DNA from: Thalassia testudinum
Lineage: Eukaryota > Streptophyta > Magnoliopsida > Alismatales > Hydrocharitaceae
Assembly: GCA_037157565.1 (NCBI GenBank)
Contig: JAZHRO010000002.1
Location: 39,762,501 to 39,826,500, forward strand
Length of the DNA stretch: 64,000 nt
Reading direction: 5' to 3'
How positions within the stretch are numbered: the stretch's first letter is position 1; every line of letters begins with the position of its first letter. The position numbers were made by a program, and so were the translations under genes. Positions 51,902 to 63,996 of the stretch are shown one piece after another. The notes below the pieces were generated by a model that made no database searches, was not told the origin of the DNA, and saw only the letters and a list, made by a program, of their open reading frames with translations.

Positions 51902-53475
51902 TACCCCCATGCCTAGCTTTTGCTAGTCCCTTAGCAAAAACTTAAGGTTTCAACCCTTGTTCTATACCATGAAGTTCTTAATAGCTTCAGATAAGTGCCT
52001 TTTTATTTAAACTTAGATTAGGTTAGAATGCTGACCATAGGCTTAAAAGGTACTCTAGTACTAATCAAGATCCAAATCTGTCTAGCCTCAGCCTCAGTCC
52101 TTAGCAAAGGTTTTTAAGGCCCACAAGAACTAACCTAAGGTCTATTGGACTTTGTGGTTAAAGCACCCGTGCTTGAAATGATTTTAGCCTTGGTTCAGTT
52201 CGCAGTGCGTTTTATAAGAGAGAGATAGAAAGTTTTTCTGTTTGGAGAGTTTTCTCTCTCTTTTTCTTTTTAGTTCTAGCCTAGGATTGGCTTTTCAACA
52301 CGGTCTGTATCAGATTCATTGCTCCCATCATCAATCCTCAAGAGTTCTTGGCGATCGATGCTTCGAGATAGCACCGCCCATGGCAACCCCCAGAACCCTG
52401 GCTATTGAGATTTCGAGATAATCCCATCCATGGTGTTTCGTGGCCGAATTCAGACCCTGGCAGTTGACACTTCGTGATAATGCCATCCATGGAATCTGAA
52501 CCAGCAGGGTGCTTACATGCCCCCAGTAGGATATGTGAATATCCTAAGAGACAAGCACCGAGGAGATGATATTTTATTACGCATCTTTGAGGGGATTTCC
52601 CGCCTCTCCGCGCTGGGAACTCGTCCAAATCAACTTGTGTTGATCGACTGCTCCTATTCTAGGTGTACTTTTCATAATTTTGCGACGCTTCTGCGTGATT
52701 TTGATTTTTACGCTTACTGAACCAGGCTGTGTGTGAGGTTAGGGTACTTAGGTTACTGAGTCCCGTAAACCAAAAATTAGTTAATGAGGCCAAATACTCC
52801 CTAAGCCTTAGACCTAATACTTCAGCTTTTCATTTTCCTCAACCTCTTGAGGAGTGTCCAGATCTTAATGGGTACTAAGAGTCTATTCAAGAATGCCTAA
52901 GGTTTGCGTTCTTACTAATCTCATTATGCACTTTTCAGTTATTTTCTTGAATGAGGTCTAGAACTTAGGTTAATTCCTTAGTTCCTTACTAATGACTATC
53001 ACTTGTTTCTCATATTTTGTGCTCCTTTTTTCCTTTTGTTTCTTTTTTTTTTTCTTCTCCTTCACAAAATTTCCTTTCTCCTCTTATTCTCTTATTCTTT
53101 TTCGAAAAATTTTTAATTTTTATGGTATTTTTGGCATATGTGAATTTTTTTTTTTTGAAACCTTTTCTTACACGTTTTGCACATTTATACCCCCCGATGC
53201 CTAAGGTTTGCAATGTCCTCATTGTGATTTTAGGGGTTTTTATTTACTTAGTTCATTCCTTAAGACAGTTGTTTTTGTGAGTGAATGGGTCGGGATGAAT
53301 TCTGCGGACGATTTCTAATCTCAGATGCAAGCATCTGAGGTGGAGTCGGCTGTCTTAAAGGGTGAACCTTAAGTGCACCAAGGTGTCAGAAAAAAGGTTT
53401 TAGATTTTCAGAGGGAATGACGGGCTGCCTCCCGTTAAGCGCTGAGTTTTACGCCATCGGCTGGGCGCAGTAAGC
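51902..53475 (-). other. Athila 3' noncoding region between integrase and LTR
   Basis: About 1.57 kb where some Athila relatives carry an env-like frame. No long frame here; T-rich (plus strand) segments at 53035-53160. A plus-strand run TACCCCCATGCC at 51902 is the complement of a purine-rich tract (GGCATGGGGGTA) that would prime plus-strand synthesis. Confidence 0.6.
52352..52508. repeat. Three imperfect tandem repeats in the Athila 3' region
   Basis: Units of about 47-58 bp, each with (A/T)TTCG.GATA.(A/T)...CC.ATGG and ending near CCCTGG or CAGCAGG (52352, 52401 and about 52459). No function known to me. Confidence 0.6.
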
Positions 53476-55335
53476 TCACGGAGAATGGAGGATGAGAGAT
53501 GACTCAGCCAAATCAGTAGAAGTCACATCAACGAACGGTTTGAGTCTCTGACCGTTCACGATGAAAGGTTCGGAATCGTGGCTGAGTGGACTGATTTCAA
53601 TTGCTCCATTTCCAAAAACCTGTTGGATTAAATATGGTCCGACCCACTTGGATCGCAGTTTTCCCAGAAAAAGTTTAAGTCGGGCATCAAAGAGTAGGAC
53701 CTTTTGACCAGGATGAAAGATCTTTCTTGAGATATGCTTGTCATGGAAGGCTTTAACCCGCTCCTTGTAGATTCGCGAGTTCTCATACACGTCTAAGCGT
53801 AATTCATCGATCTCGTTGATTTGAAGTTTTCTGTGGGTTCCAGCCTTGGAAAGATCTAGATTACAATTCCGTACTGCCCAATAGGCTTTATGCTCCAGTT
53901 CTACGGGAAGGTGACACGCCTTTCCGTACACCAGTCTAAAGGGAGACATGCCTAATTGGGTCTTGTGGGTGGTCCTATAGGCCCACAATGCTTCCGGAAG
54001 TCGGGACGACCAGTCCTTCCTGTCAGGCCGAACAATGACTTGCAGGATTTTCTTGATCTCCCGATTTGACAGCTCAGCTAGACCATTTGTTTGGGGGTGG
54101 TAAGGAGTAGAGATTTGGTGGGATACCCCAAATTTGGCCATCAGTGATCTAAACTGAGCATTTGTAAAATGGGTCCCCCCATCAGAGATTATAGCACGGG
54201 GAATTCCGAACCTTGAGAAAATGTTTTGATGAATAAACTTAAGAACAATCTTGTGATCAGAGGTTCGGGTTGGTATGGCTTCGATCCACTTGGACACGTA
54301 GTCCACAGCAAGCAAAATGTACTCGAAACCATCCGAAATAGGAAAGGGGCCCATAAAATCAATCCCCCAAACATCAAAGATTTCGCATACGAGAATTGGC
54401 TGCAAAGGCATCATGTCGCAACGGTTCATGTTGCCCAAAGTCTGGCAACGACTGCATGCCTTGCAGTGACTGTATGCGTCCTTGAAAAGTGTAGGCCAGT
54501 AGAAGCCACACTGGAGGACTTTGGATGCGGTTTTATGCCCTGAGAAATGGCCACCGCATGCCTGGTCGTGGCAGAAAGAGAGGATATTGCTAATTTCCTC
54601 TTCCGGGACACATCTCTGAATAATCTGATCAGCACCTATGCGAAAAAGGTACGGATCTTCCCAAATGTAATACTTGGTATCAGAACGCAATTTATCTTTC
54701 TTGGCCTTCGGCCAATCAGACGGTGTCTGATGTGATGCCAAGTAGTTTACTATATCAGCAAACCATGGAAGTCTAGTACCAACAGTAAGTAGGTGCTCAT
54801 CAGGAAAGTGTTCCGTGATGGGTCCGGAAGGGTCAATGATCTCAGAAGGAAGACGGGACAGATGGTCGGCTACCACATTCTGCCTTCCCACCTTGTCGCG
54901 AATCTCAAGATCGAATTCTTGCAACAGCAAGATCCAACGGATTAGTCGGGGCTTCGCGTCCTTCTTGGCAAGGAGATGCCTTACAGCCGTGTGATCCGAG
55001 TAAATGATGACATGGGAACCCAGAAGATACGATCGGAATTTTTCAAAGGCAAATACTACGGCTAGTAGCTCTTTCTCCGTAACTGTATAGTTACGCTGAG
55101 CCTCGTCAAGTGTCTTGCTAGCGTAGTATATAACCACGGGTTTCCCGTCATCTTTCTGCCCCAGGACCGCTCCTACAGTGAAATCAGATGCATCGCACAT
55201 GATCTCAAAGGGTTGAGACCAATCAGGGGATTGTAGGATAGGTGCCTGGGTGACTTGGTCACGCAGGTTTTCAAAGGCTAGTGTGCATTCCTTGAAGATT
55301 TCAAAGGGTACATCCTTAGAGAGAAGAGAAGTCAA
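53476..55335 (-). pseudogene. Athila RNase H and integrase
   Basis: 619-codon frame. RNase [50 protein letters not shown]. Integrase: zinc finger with H ([15 protein letters not shown]) and [11 protein letters not shown] core with Asp in [10 protein letters not shown], Asp in IISDGGTHF and Glu in [13 protein letters not shown], then the C-terminal region ([28 protein letters not shown]). All catalytic residues are present. It is separated from RT by a frameshift at about 55390, one T short in a T run (expected SFLGH, observed a stop). Confidence 0.9.
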
Positions 55336-55391
55336 GGGGCACGTGATTTTCGAGAAATCTGGAATGAAACGGCGGTAAAAATCGACGTGCC

Positions 55392-56462
55392 CTAAAAAGA
55401 ACGGATGTCCCTGATCGAGCCAGGCATAGGAAGGCGAGATATCAGATCCACCTTAGCTCGATCCACCTGGATGCCTTTTTCTGAAATTAGATGTCCCAGG
55501 ACAATTCCCTCAGGCACCATGAAATGGCTCTTTTCCCAGGAAAGAACCAAGTTCACCTCAATGCATCGCCTGAGTATCTGGACCAAGTGTTGGAGGCAAT
55601 CATCAAAAGATTCTCCAAAGACTGAAAAGTCATCCATGAAGACTTCCAGGAAATCACCTACCATATCTGAGAATATGGCAAGCATGCACCGCTGAAAGGT
55701 GGCAGGTGCATTGCAAAGACCGAAAGGCATCCTTCGGAAAGCGTACGTTCCGAAGGGGCAGGTGAACGTGGTCTTTTCTTGGTCCTCAGGATGGATTGCC
55801 ACCTGGTTATAACCGGAGAACCCGTCAAGAAAGCAGAAGAACCTATTTCCCGCTAGTTTCTCGAGAATTTGATCAATGAAGGGTAGTGGGAAATGATCCT
55901 TCTTTGTGGAGGAATTGAGTCGGCGGTAATCTATACAGACTCTCCATGCATTGGCTAATCGGGTAGGAATGATTTCTCCGGTTTCAGTCGTTATGGTGGT
56001 GAGTCCTGCCTTCTTAGGCACAACCTGAATTGGGCTCACCCAACGACTATCGGAGATCGGGTAGATGATCCCGGCATCTAACCACTTGATGATCTCCTTT
56101 TTCACGACCTCCTGCAGATTAGGGTTTAAACGTCTCTGCATTTCACGAGAAGGTCGTGCGCCCTCTTCTGAATAGATATGATGAGTACAATAAGAGGGAC
56201 TTATTCCAGTCAAATCATCGAGAGTCCACCCGATGGCTCTGCGATGTTGCTGGAGAATAGTAATCAGACAGGATTCCTGTTCGGGATTGAGGCTGGAATT
56301 GATAATCACAGGAAGGGTCTGATTGGAACCCAAAAAGATGTATTTCAAGTGAGCAGGAAGAGGCTTTAACTCGAGGATAGGGTTATCAGCAGCAGCGGGT
56401 GGTTCAGTATAGATGTGAGGTTCAAGGGTAGGAGTTACTGGGTTGTTTCTATCTGGATTCAA
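55392..56462 (-). pseudogene. Athila reverse transcriptase
   Basis: 356 codons. RT blocks: LKPLPAHLKYIFLG, GWTLDDLTGISP, WVSPIQVVPKK, RVCIDYRRLN, FCFLDGFSGYNQ, MPFGLCNAPATFQRCM, and the catalytic FMDDFSVFG around residue 275. The FMDDFS form and LDGFSGYNQ are typical of the Athila clade. It ends at the frameshift described for the RNase H entry. A TAG at about 56490 in the same frame separates it from the protease segment. Confidence 0.9.
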
Positions 56463-56489
56463 CTCCTCCGTTTGCGGGTCAAGATCTTT

Positions 56490-57743
56490 CTATGGTTGAT
56501 GAGGTATAATCGAGTCATTCTGGAGGTGTGATTCATCAACCAAAATCCTAACGTCACAAATCTGTTCGATGACACCGCAATTAATTCCTTGTTGGGCCTT
56601 AAATATATCAATTTTTAAGGTTTGATCTCCAAATTTAAGCTCTATTTGGCCCTCCTCACAGCTGATGTTGGCTCTAGCAGTAGCCAAGAAAGGTCTCCCT
56701 AGAATGATTGGTGTATCCCTAGGGTTTTTAGGCGCGTCCATATCTAAGACTATAAAGTCCACTGGGAAATAAAAATCCCGCACACTTACGATAACATCCT
56801 CGAGAATCCCTTTTGGTGACTTTATAGATTGATCTGCTAATTGTAATGTTACCTCGGTTGGTTTTAGCTCAGATTCTTCTAGATGGTCAAGTAAGGATGT
56901 GGGTATTAGGTTTATGGATGCACCCAAGTCTAGCAGAGCTCTATCAAATTGGGTATCACCTATCTTGCAGGAAATCAGGGGAGTATCAGGATCTTTTGCC
57001 TTGGGTGGGAGTCTACTGAGGATTACAGAGCTGGCTTGCTCTGACAGAACAATTGGGCTCCCGCCCTTGGTTCGCGGCTTACGCTGGAGTGTACATATAT
57101 TCTTTAGAAATCGTGCGTAAGCCGGTACGTGGCGGATTGCATCCATCAAAGGGATGTTTATGTGGACCTGCTCAAAGAGCTTGACCAGGTCCTCCTCAGG
57201 AGCCACGGGTTTGGTAGTCTTCTTTCCCTTGGTCAAGGCCTCGGGAAACGGGATCTTGGGAGGTTCTTCTAGGATAGGTCCAGGTTGTGGATCTGGGATA
57301 GAGGTGGGGACGTCCTGGATTATTGTCCTAGGCTTGGGATCACTACCAGGCTTGGAGTGGTTTGGATGAGGTGGGTCTTGGGTTTCCTTGCCACTACGGG
57401 TTGTTACAGAATTAAGTCCTGCTTGGTTTTGGTTGGGATTGGGTAAGATAGCTTGCTGCTGGTAACCTGCAAAGGAAGTGGAGGCCTCTATCCCGTCGGG
57501 TGAAGGAACAGAGGGGGCCTGATAAATCATATGGGCATGGCCCGGGTTTGGGTTCATAACGCGCCGCTGGGTTGGCACGTTATTAGGATTAGGCAGAGGT
57601 TGGGAAGGAAGAGTACCTGGCTGGCGAGAGTTTGTCAACTGGGTCAATTGGTTTCGGACCTCTGTAAGTTCGTCCTTATGTTGTTTTTGGATAGCCGCAT
57701 TCGTTCTTTGAATGTCAGCCAGGGTCTGAAGGATAAGGGACAT
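56490..57743 (-). pseudogene. Athila gag C-terminus and protease
   Basis: 417 codons, in frame with gag upstream and RT downstream. A Gln/Asn/Pro-rich linker is followed by PRTKGGSPIVLSEQASSVI and an aspartic protease with LLDLGASINLIP (about residue 275), ILGRPFLATA and GQIELKFGDQ. DLGAS in place of DSGA is usual for Athila proteases. Confidence 0.87.
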
Positions 57744-57866
57744 TTGATCTTGATTTGGCCCAGATGGGTAAGTAGGGTTGGGCCGAGGCTGAGGCAGCTG
57801 GTAAGGACGAGGAGGTTGTGGGCGGGGTTGGAAGGATGGTCTTTGGGTTTGGGAATTTCCCGCCCA

Positions 57867-59165
57867 TTAAAAGTTAGGATGGTTTCGCCATCCAGGATTA
57901 TAGGTGTTGGAGAACGGGTCGTTCTGGATGGCGTTGAGGTCCTCGCAGGTCTGAGGAACCTCCAGAGGGTTAGAGAAAGAGGGAATGGAATTCCCCTGGC
58001 AGGTGTAGAAGGAATCGGAAGGACCTCCGGGCAAAGATTCGGATGATGGGTCCATCCTAGGAGAAGATCGATGGAGAATGTTTTGCACAGTTTCCCTTGT
58101 GGAAGGAGGCTGTGTGAAAGGGTTATGCGCAGAGGTGGCTCGCTGCAGATGCTGAGTCAGCTCATCTACCTTCTTTTCGATAATCGAGACCTTGTCCAAT
58201 CGACTGGCCATTAACTCCAAGTCAACTGATGCGGACAGGCCCTGCGTCTCGTGTGCTCCCCTGAGATTCGTCGCTGCGCGGGTATTCGTCTTGTCGAATA
58301 ATCCCATGGAGTCATTGTTGATGGAGTTCTCGCACATATTTTCGAGAATCTCCCACACGGTGTCTTCATGTTGACCCATGATATTTCCTCCGCAGGTTGC
58401 ATTGACGAAAAGACGGATGTCCTCACGGAGTCCCTGGTAAAAAGATTGGACTTGTTCCCATTTAGGAACTCCGTGATGGGGGCATTTTCTCATGAGATCC
58501 TGAAAACGATCCCATGCCTCATGGAGAGGTTCCCCTGTTTGTTGGGTGAAATGTGTAATCTGATGGTGCAAGGCGTTGGTCCGTCCAACAGGGAAGAACT
58601 TTTTCAGGAACTTGGACTGAAGTTCTTCCCAATTGTTGATCGGCCGGGTCTGAGTTTGATACCAATGGGCGGCCTTGTCCAGAAGAGAAAAGGAGAACAT
58701 CTTCATGAGAAGAATATCCCGATTTTGCGCGTCTGACCCAAAAGTTTGGGCCAGATGCTTCAGCTGTTTGATGTGCTGGAAGGGATCTTCAGAATTAAGC
58801 CCATGGAATTTAGGTATAGCATGAATCATATTGGGCTTTAATTCAGAGTCAGGTCCCCCAGTTGGGATTCTGACTCGAGGCTCGATGGCCACCGCAGCAG
58901 GATTATAATGGTCCTGCATCATGGGACGCTGTGGTGGGTGCACAAAGTTTTGGAAGAGGTCGTTGAGTCGCTGGAGCTGGTGCTCCAGATTGTTTTCTTC
59001 CTCAGCTGGCTGAGCCATGATAGAAGAAGAGTTTGATTCGGAATCAGAAGAGAGAATGATGGGGTTAGGTTGCTGCTCAAACACGGGAGTCAAGGCTGGG
59101 CCTTGACGAGAGTGAAATTTTAAAGGTGATCTTAAGGGTGGTCTTAAGGATCTCCTACCGTTCAT
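57867..59165 (-). pseudogene. Athila gag (capsid)
   Basis: 432 codons from ATG 59165. Acidic N-terminus, then the gag domain: IPKFHGLNSEDPFQHIKQL, LMKMFSFSLLDKAAHWY, NNWEELQSKFLKKFFPV, TNALHHQITHFTQQ, CPHHGVPKWEQVQSFYQGL. This matches the Athila gag pattern. It ends in PGWRNHPNF and a TAA at 57867; the frame continues (WAGNSQTQRP) into the next segment, so TAA is a premature stop. Confidence 0.88.
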
Positions 59166-60052
59166 GCACTGTTGGAGTGGAAGAGGTTAGAAGGTGCTGG
59201 ACCCAATCGAGACACCCAAAAATGTGTTGGGTGACTATAGAAGTGCGGGGCAGATGGACCCCTTGATCAGAAAGATCGTCCACCTGAGAATTACCTGGGC
59301 AGCCAGAGAGGGTGAGTCCCGCGAAGACCCCTACACGGTAGAGCGTCCCCACGGGTTACAGGGTTTCCCCCACCCGACCTCTCTTGTCACTGCGGTTCCA
59401 GGTAGACCAGAATGGGGATCTTGACCTCTTAAGTCTACCACTTTTAATTCAAGAGGGTGCTTAGGTTTCACTTGAACTTTAGGCTTTTTTGAGTGCAAAG
59501 AGTGACCTAAGTCGAAGGTTAGTTGACCCAAGTGGTCGACTTTACCTGCTAGTTTTGCTTATTAGGTCTTGTCTTTTCGGGTTCAAGTGTTTAGAGAGCC
59601 AATCTTATTTTAGGGTTTCTTTGGATAGGTATTTTCAGACAATGGCTTGGGCACACTTCTTTTAGGGTTTCTCAGTTCTTGCTTAAAAGTGTGTCTCTAA
59701 ATCTCTAATGTTGAATCTTATGTTGGCTCTATTTGGTCCAGTTAGTTCTTTGTTGGGTACTTAGGGCTCAAGCAAGAATGTGTTAGCCCTTAAATACCCT
59801 TAATAGTGTGCAGGAATAATGGGTTGAAAACATGCAACTTTTTATGGTTTACTAAGTATAGAAGACAGGTTAGCCCTATATTGCTTGTTCTTTTCTTTTC
59901 TTCCTCTTTAGAATTTAGGGGTTGAGAGGATAGAAAATTACCGGTCCTTGGAGTGGTTGCTTGTCTTCTTGATTTCCTGTAGCTGCACAAAAGAGGAGAG
60001 ATTATTAGAAATTTAAAAACAGGAATTTAATTACCTCTAGAATAGCCATTGC
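59166..60052 (-). other. Athila 5' leader
   Basis: About 890 bp between the primer site and gag, without a conserved frame. Long leaders are common in Athila elements. Confidence 0.6.
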
Positions 60053-60070
60053 TCCCCGGCAACGGCGCCA
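60053..60070 (-). promoter_or_regulatory. Athila primer binding site
   Basis: Minus strand TGGCGCCGTTGCCGGGGA, three bases from the LTR end, the usual primer-region sequence of Athila/Tat elements. Confidence 0.88.
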
Positions 60071-60073
60071 AAG

Positions 60074-62746
60074 TGATGGTGGCGTTGTGATTAGCTTTTG
60101 TTATAGAAATAGCGTTGTAGTACAGCTAGTTATTGCCATCATTACATATATTTTTTTTTACTTGGAAAATAAAAGAGTTCCCGAGGTCGAACTCAGGGAG
60201 CAAGTCGTATTCTAGAAGTACAAAAGTTCTTATTACAAAAATAAAGAGAGAGAGAGAGAGATGAAAATTTGGTGGCTTCTTCTTCTTCTCTTTTTTCTTC
60301 CTCTTTGTCTCTTCTTTCTTCTCTTCCTGTTCTTCTTGTCTTCTCTCTTCTTGGCTCTTGAATCTTTCTTTCTTTTGTTGTTTTTCTTCTTCGTTGCGGT
60401 CCTGCTCGTCTTTTCTTCTTCTTCCTTGCCTTTCAGACGTCGTCTGAATTTGCAATCAGACGACTTAAACCGCTACTGCTACAGTGTCTTCCTCAGCTTC
60501 CTTCTTCTTCTGCTTTGTGTTCTCTTCTTCTTCTTCTTCTTTTTCTTCCGCAGTCCTTCTTCTTCACCTGTTCCTGCACACTTCACGGTTTACACGTCAG
60601 AGGGTAAAACCTACTCTACCCTCCCCCCCCCCCCCCCCGCGTCTCTCTCTCTTAGAATTCACTCTTCGGAAGGCTCTCCCAGAGCAACCGGGTAATCGGG
60701 TACGCGGGTCGCGCCCGGGTCCAGGCCCACCGGCCTACGGTGGTGGGCGAGGAGTGTAGGTCGGGCTAATCGGGTCGGGCCAGGTCCGCGGGGCATGAGC
60801 ACGGATGAGGCCGGGTAATCGGGCGGGTGAAGGGGACCTCACCCCGTGTGCTGAGGCGATAAGCGTACAACACTTTTTCAATTTATATCGGCGCGCCGCT
60901 TCGGAGCCTTCCGAGGTGGGACTAAATGTCCCACCCCAATTTGGCGCCTGCAGCTGAGAAAGCTGCAGGCAGTTGCGGCTTTTGCGGAGCTTTTTCCCCA
61001 GCTGCAAGCCTGGGCAGGTGCGCGAGGGCTGCCTTGCGTCCTGGGGAGTCTGACCTGGGCGAAGCGAGGCTGCAGCTGCAGGCGGAAGCAGCTCCTTCTG
61101 CACAGCAACGGCGGCGGAGGACGGGTGACCTGTTCACAGCAAAACGGCCTCTCAGCCTAATCAGAAGGTGCCGGGAGCTTCGCCAGAGTGCGGCGAAGCT
61201 CGTGCGGGTGGTGGCGAGGCGTGGGGCGGCGTGCAAGGGCTGCCCTAGGTCGGACTGTGGCTGGGGGAATGGGTTTGTTTGGGGGGTTTGCAGGTGGCGA
61301 GTGGCGGGAAATGGAGGGGCAGAGGTTGATCAGGGTGAGGAGGCGGAGGTTCTGTGAGGGTCGGCGAGTCGTGTGGGGTGGTGGAATGACGGGAGCGAGT
61401 CGCCGGAGGATGGCCGGAGGCGGAGAAGGTGAGGGTGATTGGTCGGAATCGAGGGCGACAGTAAAGGTTTAAAGTGAGGAAAAGGAAGAGGGGAGGAAGA
61501 GGAGAAGTTATACCTACTTAGCAGGACGAGGAGGGGCCGGAGCAGGCGACAGTCGTATCGACTGTCGCCGGAGAAGAAGCTGCCCAGGGGAAGGAGCGAC
61601 GGCGAGGAGAGGGCCGGAGAAGCGTGCGCTGGGTGCGGCGCGGCGAGGGAAGAGCGAGGGAAGGCAACCCTGCTGCTGGTAGTGTGGTAGGGCGACGAGG
61701 AGGAGGAGAAGCCGCCGGAGCAAGGGGGCGTCTGTTGGAGTGGGAAGAGAGGAAGTGAGGGGGTATCTCCGTCAGATCCGAGCTGGGAAGAACGGCGGAG
61801 CGACGGGGGTATTTATAGGGGCAGAACCAGAGAGGAGGGCGGAGGGAGACGACGTGTCTCCCTCGCCGGAGGACGCCGGAGGAAGGATACCCATACCGTC
61901 CGTGCGTTCGCACGACCGGTATGGGTGGTTGCAGCCATCAGGGGGGTGTTCTTGCGACGGCTGACGACGCAGGGCACCCCCATTTGACTTGGCAGGCTCC
62001 CTCCCTTACCCTGCGCGGCGCCATGCTCCGCGCAAGGTCGCCGGAGCATAGTGCTGCTCAGGTTTTGCAGGAGGGACCTAAACGTAAAGAACGAAGGAGA
62101 GTTAGGGGCCAAAATGTGAGGGTTCAAAAGTTGAGGGCCAGAAAGTAAATGTATGAGGACCAAAGTGTAAAGTTGGTCAAGAAGGTTTCTTCTTACGCTC
62201 AAGTTTTTATACATGGCTAATTAGGACCTAAGGATTCTGATGGTGAATTTTATTTCTAGGTTAAACCTTGTTTGACTGGTCAATTTATACAAAAACTCAA
62301 ATTAAGTTGTTAATTACGCATGGTTCTCAATATAGGTCAAAATGGGTTCCTAAGGCCAAATTGAAGGTTATAAACCCTAGAGATTATTTTTTAATGAATT
62401 TTAGAGGGTTTATTTGATTTTTTATCTGCCTCGAACCTCGTGTATTTAAGTGGGTTTGTTTTTAGGGTTACAGGATGTCATTTAATTCTTCGGAGTTGCT
62501 GTAGCCCTTGTTGAGTCATTTCATCCCACTTTTCTTCTTATTAGGTTATTTTGACCTATGTTTGGATCCTGAGTTACCCTGTTTTCAGATTGGATTGGTG
62601 AAATTGCATTTTTACCCCTCAGTTTATGTTTTCTTTGCAAACTCAGAATCTCTCTGAGCCAAGCCTTTCTAAGGTTATGTAGGAGCTTTTATTCTCTGTA
62701 TTAGGTCAAAATGAGCTAGTTATAGCTCATGATGAGGTTCTCATCA
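60074..62746 (-). repeat. 5' LTR of the Athila element (uninterrupted)
   Basis: 2673 bp, TGATGGTGGCG to TCTCATCA. The plus-strand copy of the preinsertion site GGCTCTCCC at about 60674 shows where the copia array entered the other LTR. Minus-strand TATA box at 61810-61817. Only a weak AGACGTC site is present (CAGACGTCGTCTG near 60435). Confidence 0.92.
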
Positions 62747-62751
62747 GTAGG
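62747..62751. repeat. Target site duplication GTAGG (right) of the Athila element
   Basis: Matches 39772-39776. Confidence 0.9.
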
Positions 62752-63565
62752 ATCATTGCCGGCAAAAGGAAGCAAAGTAGGATGCTCAAAGAGAGAAGAA
62801 GCACAGTCAAGATGTGGGTTGCAGAAAGCATTAAATGCAGTGATACAGTCTAAACTTGCTATCAAACCACCTTTAGTAGATGTTATGCCAAAAGAGAATG
62901 GTTAATCCCTTGAGAAAGAAGCCCAATATTTAGATTGTCATATGGATGAAGTACACGCAATAGTGGAACCACTCTCTAGGTTAGCTTCTATTCTAACCCC
63001 AAAAGCAAACTCCCCTCGGTCGAATAATGACATTGAAATCCCTCTCCATCTCTACTTGCCAAAAAACCCATTCCTAAATTAACATTCCTAACCCCACTAG
63101 CAAATCCATCTTGTCCCACAAGCTACCCACCTCTTAATTAAACTCATCAGCCTCCTAATCCAAACCCCACTCTAGAGCCCAAAAACCAACCTATATCCTA
63201 GGCCCCTTCGATTAAACCCATAGACTCTACACCCATCACCTCCCTTATAGCGGTTGACAAAGACAACCTCCTGGTCCTTCCCTCTTAATCATTGGAGCCC
63301 AAGCTAATAGTTTTGCAAGATCCATCCCCAATGGATTATATATTGGTGAATCAATTGGCCTTTGGAGTGATGGACGATAATAGCAAGGTAGATGTGTAGA
63401 GAAAGAAACGTTTTAAAAGGGTGGGTAGAGAAAGGATGCCATCAGAAGTTAAACGAGAAGGTGGCAAGAATATATATTGATTGAGTCTAAGAGAAGGAAG
63501 TTGAAAGATGAAGTGGTGCCTGTTGGGCTTCAAGTAGTTGAGTCTTACCAGCTACTAGAGGCACC
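62752..63565 (+). pseudogene. LINE ORF1, right half
   Basis: Continues in frame from the left half across the Athila insertion, reading SLPAKGSKVGCSKREEAQS, IQSKLAIKPPLVDVMPKENG, LEKEAQYLDCHMDEVHAIV, then many stops in a Pro-rich stretch. This is the C-terminal tail of ORF1 leading to ORF2 at 63566. Confidence 0.6.
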
Positions 63566-63996
63566 ATGAATGCTCTTGCATGGAATTGTAGAGGTTTGGG
63601 GTCAGCCTCTACAATTTATCATCTAAAAGCCCTGATAAAGGCCACCTCTCCCTCTATATTGTTTATCTCAGAAACATGCGTAAAGAGTAGAAGGCTACAG
63701 AAAATAGGTGGAAGGATGAATAACCTCTATATTGTTTATCTCAGAAACATGCGTAAAGAGTAGAAGGCTACTGAAAATAGGTGGAAGGATGAATAACTAT
63801 GAAATTTTTGGTGTCGATGATGAGGGAAGATCAGGTGGCCTTGGCCTTTTTTGTAGGAAGGAATGTAGTGTCTATCTTATATATACTGAGAAACACTATA
63901 GGTTGTTGGAACTGATTGAAAATAGTTATCGCTGGAACCTTTGTTGTGTGTATGGGACACCAAGGCAATGCCATAGAAGGAAGTTTTAGGCAAGGA
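63566..63996 (+). pseudogene. LINE ORF2 endonuclease N-terminus, frameshifted
   Basis: Starts MNALAWNCRGLGSASTI, the standard opening of plant L1 ORF2 (apurinic-type endonuclease: N of WNCRG, then E in ISETCVKSRR). A 73-bp tandem duplication (63651-63723, 63724-63796) shifts the frame; the second frame continues NYEIFGVDDEGRSGGLGLF. The window ends inside the endonuclease; RT lies outside. Confidence 0.85.
63651..63796. repeat. 73-bp tandem duplication in LINE ORF2
   Basis: 63651-63723 and 63724-63796 are identical except one base (CTACAG versus CTACTG). Not a multiple of three, so it breaks the endonuclease frame. Confidence 0.92.

Larger units (their letters stand above)
39777..62746 (-). 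mobile_element. Athila-type Ty3/gypsy element, 22,970 bp including nested copia array
   Basis: Bounded by TGATGGTGGCG and TTCTCATCA and by GTAGG duplications. On the minus strand: 5' LTR (60074-62746), primer region (60053-60070), gag, protease, RT, RNase H, integrase, a noncoding 3' region, and the 3' LTR (39777-51901) split by the copia array 40377-49824. Without the array the element is about 13.5 kb with 2.67-kb LTRs. The gag and pol sequences fit the Athila clade. No env-like frame is seen after integrase. Confidence 0.92.

Noticed and set aside
51902..53475. Possible env-like gene of the Athila element.
   Set aside because: No frame longer than about 100 codons, no signal peptide plus transmembrane pattern; only low-complexity and small repeats.
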